Shown here: piece after piece, positions 63,447 through 64,000 of the stretch
Layout of the letters: every line of letters starts with the position of its first letter
Position numbering within the stretch: the stretch's first letter is position 1
Assembly: GCA_900114405.1 (NCBI GenBank)
Contig: FOSY01000005.1
Span: forward strand, 1 to 64,000
Reading direction: 5' to 3'
DNA length: 64,000 nt
Origin: Lachnospiraceae bacterium KH1T2
GTDB taxonomy: Bacteria; Bacillota; Clostridia; Lachnospirales; Lachnospiraceae
Position numbers and translations under genes: made by a program
The notes under the pieces: model-generated
Database searches by the model: none
Told to the model about the DNA's origin: nothing
Seen by the model: the letters and a program-made list of their open reading frames with translations, nothing else

Positions 63447-64000
63447 TCACAGCTTTTTACTTATCGAATTCTTAAGCATTACTCTCCACTTACCCTCAAA
63501 TCCGACTTCTTTAAGCATATCATCCAGCTTTACTTTTTTAAGCTTCGCTTTTACAGTCGCATCATCCCCATCGATATCATTATAGTAAGTACTCATTAGC
63601 TTCTTTGCCATCTTAAGCTCATTACCGTCGATATCTGGTTTACGTACCATAGCATGTGTATCTATTGCAGAAAAGATCTTTGAAAGATCCGCAAGATAAT
63701 GCTTTGACTTGATACCTGTTTCCTCATTCAATATTTCGCTGAAACTGCTCATTTCCCAATATTTCTTGTCTCCAAGGGCATCTTTTACTACATCCCTCTG
63801 TATATTACCTCTGACTCTTTTATCTATTATCTGCTTTACCACACCCGTAACTTTACCGACAGCGCCAACCCCTCTCTTAATTATTCCAGACCAGCCTTGT
63901 ATCGATTTAAGGCACGGTATATCCTTTACCAGCTTACCTATAATATTATTACTATCAGAGCCGGTCACACTCTCTGTCATGCCTGCCAGTGTTGAGACTC
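63447..64000 (-). CDS. unrecognised protein, C-terminal part (runs off the window)
   Basis: The frame is open to the right edge: upstream of an internal ATG at 63980 the codons continue without stop, and that ATG lacks a ribosome binding site, so the gene most likely starts beyond the window. The visible ~184 residues are basic and helical, with KVTGVVKQIID...GNIQRDVVKDALGDKKYW, similar in pattern to residues ~342-385 of the 445-residue protein. Ends in KNSISKKL, 17 bases before copy B of the ATPase. Confidence 0.7.
   Translation of the reverse strand, partial: VSTLAGMTESVTGSDSNNIIGKLVKDIPCLKSIQGWSGIIKRGVGAVGKVTGVVKQIIDKRVRGNIQRDVVKDALGDKKYWEMSSFSEILNEETGIKSKHYLADLSKIFSAIDTHAMVRKPDIDGNELKMAKKLMSTYYNDIDGDDATVKAKLKKVKLDDMLKEVGFEGKWRVMLKNSISKKL

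Overview
The window looks like part of the chromosome of a motile, saccharolytic Firmicute of the family Lachnospiraceae, most likely a Butyrivibrio- or Pseudobutyrivibrio-like gut or rumen fibre degrader. The signs are the 5' end of a clostridial-type 16S rRNA gene, AT-rich DNA with strong GGAGG ribosome binding sites, LplABC/YesMN-type sugar loci, flagellar and chemotaxis genes, and several c-di-GMP proteins. No complete mobile element, CRISPR array or tRNA gene was seen.

Layout. 1-600: start of a 16S rRNA gene on the minus strand with its promoter and leader. 0.6-6.6 kb: a C39-like cysteine peptidase, a membrane EAL protein, a small unknown protein, an ABC-F ATPase and a YvyF-like flagellar-region protein. 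6.8-14.6 kb: a lipoprotein esterase, an AraC regulator, a 1394-residue repetitive surface protein and an RpiR regulator. 14.7-22.9 kb: a fructan locus with a secreted GH32 enzyme, a sugar ABC transporter and a divergent LacI regulator. 22.9-26.4 kb: an acyltransferase-like membrane protein and a chemoreceptor. 26.5-41.8 kb: a locus that fits xyloglucan-oligosaccharide use: GH31 alpha-xylosidase, GH3 beta-glucosidase, GH29 alpha-fucosidase and an esterase, a YesM/YesN two-component system, an LplABC-type transporter and a YesL-like protein. 41.8-49.2 kb: a mannose-family PTS (IIA, IIB, IIC, IID) next to a four-gene cassette of two binding proteins, a histidine kinase and a response regulator. 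49.4-54.8 kb: a membrane glycerophosphodiesterase and a GGDEF-EAL-GAF-GGDEF-PAS protein. 55.0-57.3 kb: a truncated serine recombinase, a HigBA-like toxin-antitoxin pair, a nitroreductase-like protein and a zinc-ribbon protein. 57.3-64.0 kb: a minus-strand operon running off the right edge, with two large AAA+ ATPases interleaved with unrecognised proteins.

Two kinds of unlabelled repeat stand out. One is a 133-bp structured repeat present twice (3517-3649 and 24131-24263, 3 differences), each copy directly behind the terminator of a minus-strand gene. The other is a 110-bp palindromic MITE-like element in opposite orientations (13575-13684 and 35487-35596), plus a shortened relative at 3667-3722. 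The copy at 35487 supplies the last codons and stop of the yesM-like kinase gene.

The best candidate for a little-described system is the right-edge operon. Each ATPase carries an N-terminal degenerate nucleotide-binding region and a C-terminal canonical AAA+ domain, an arrangement known from the ATPases of extracellular contractile injection systems (Afp15/Pvc15 type). No sheath, tube or baseplate gene lies inside the window, so that assignment is inference.
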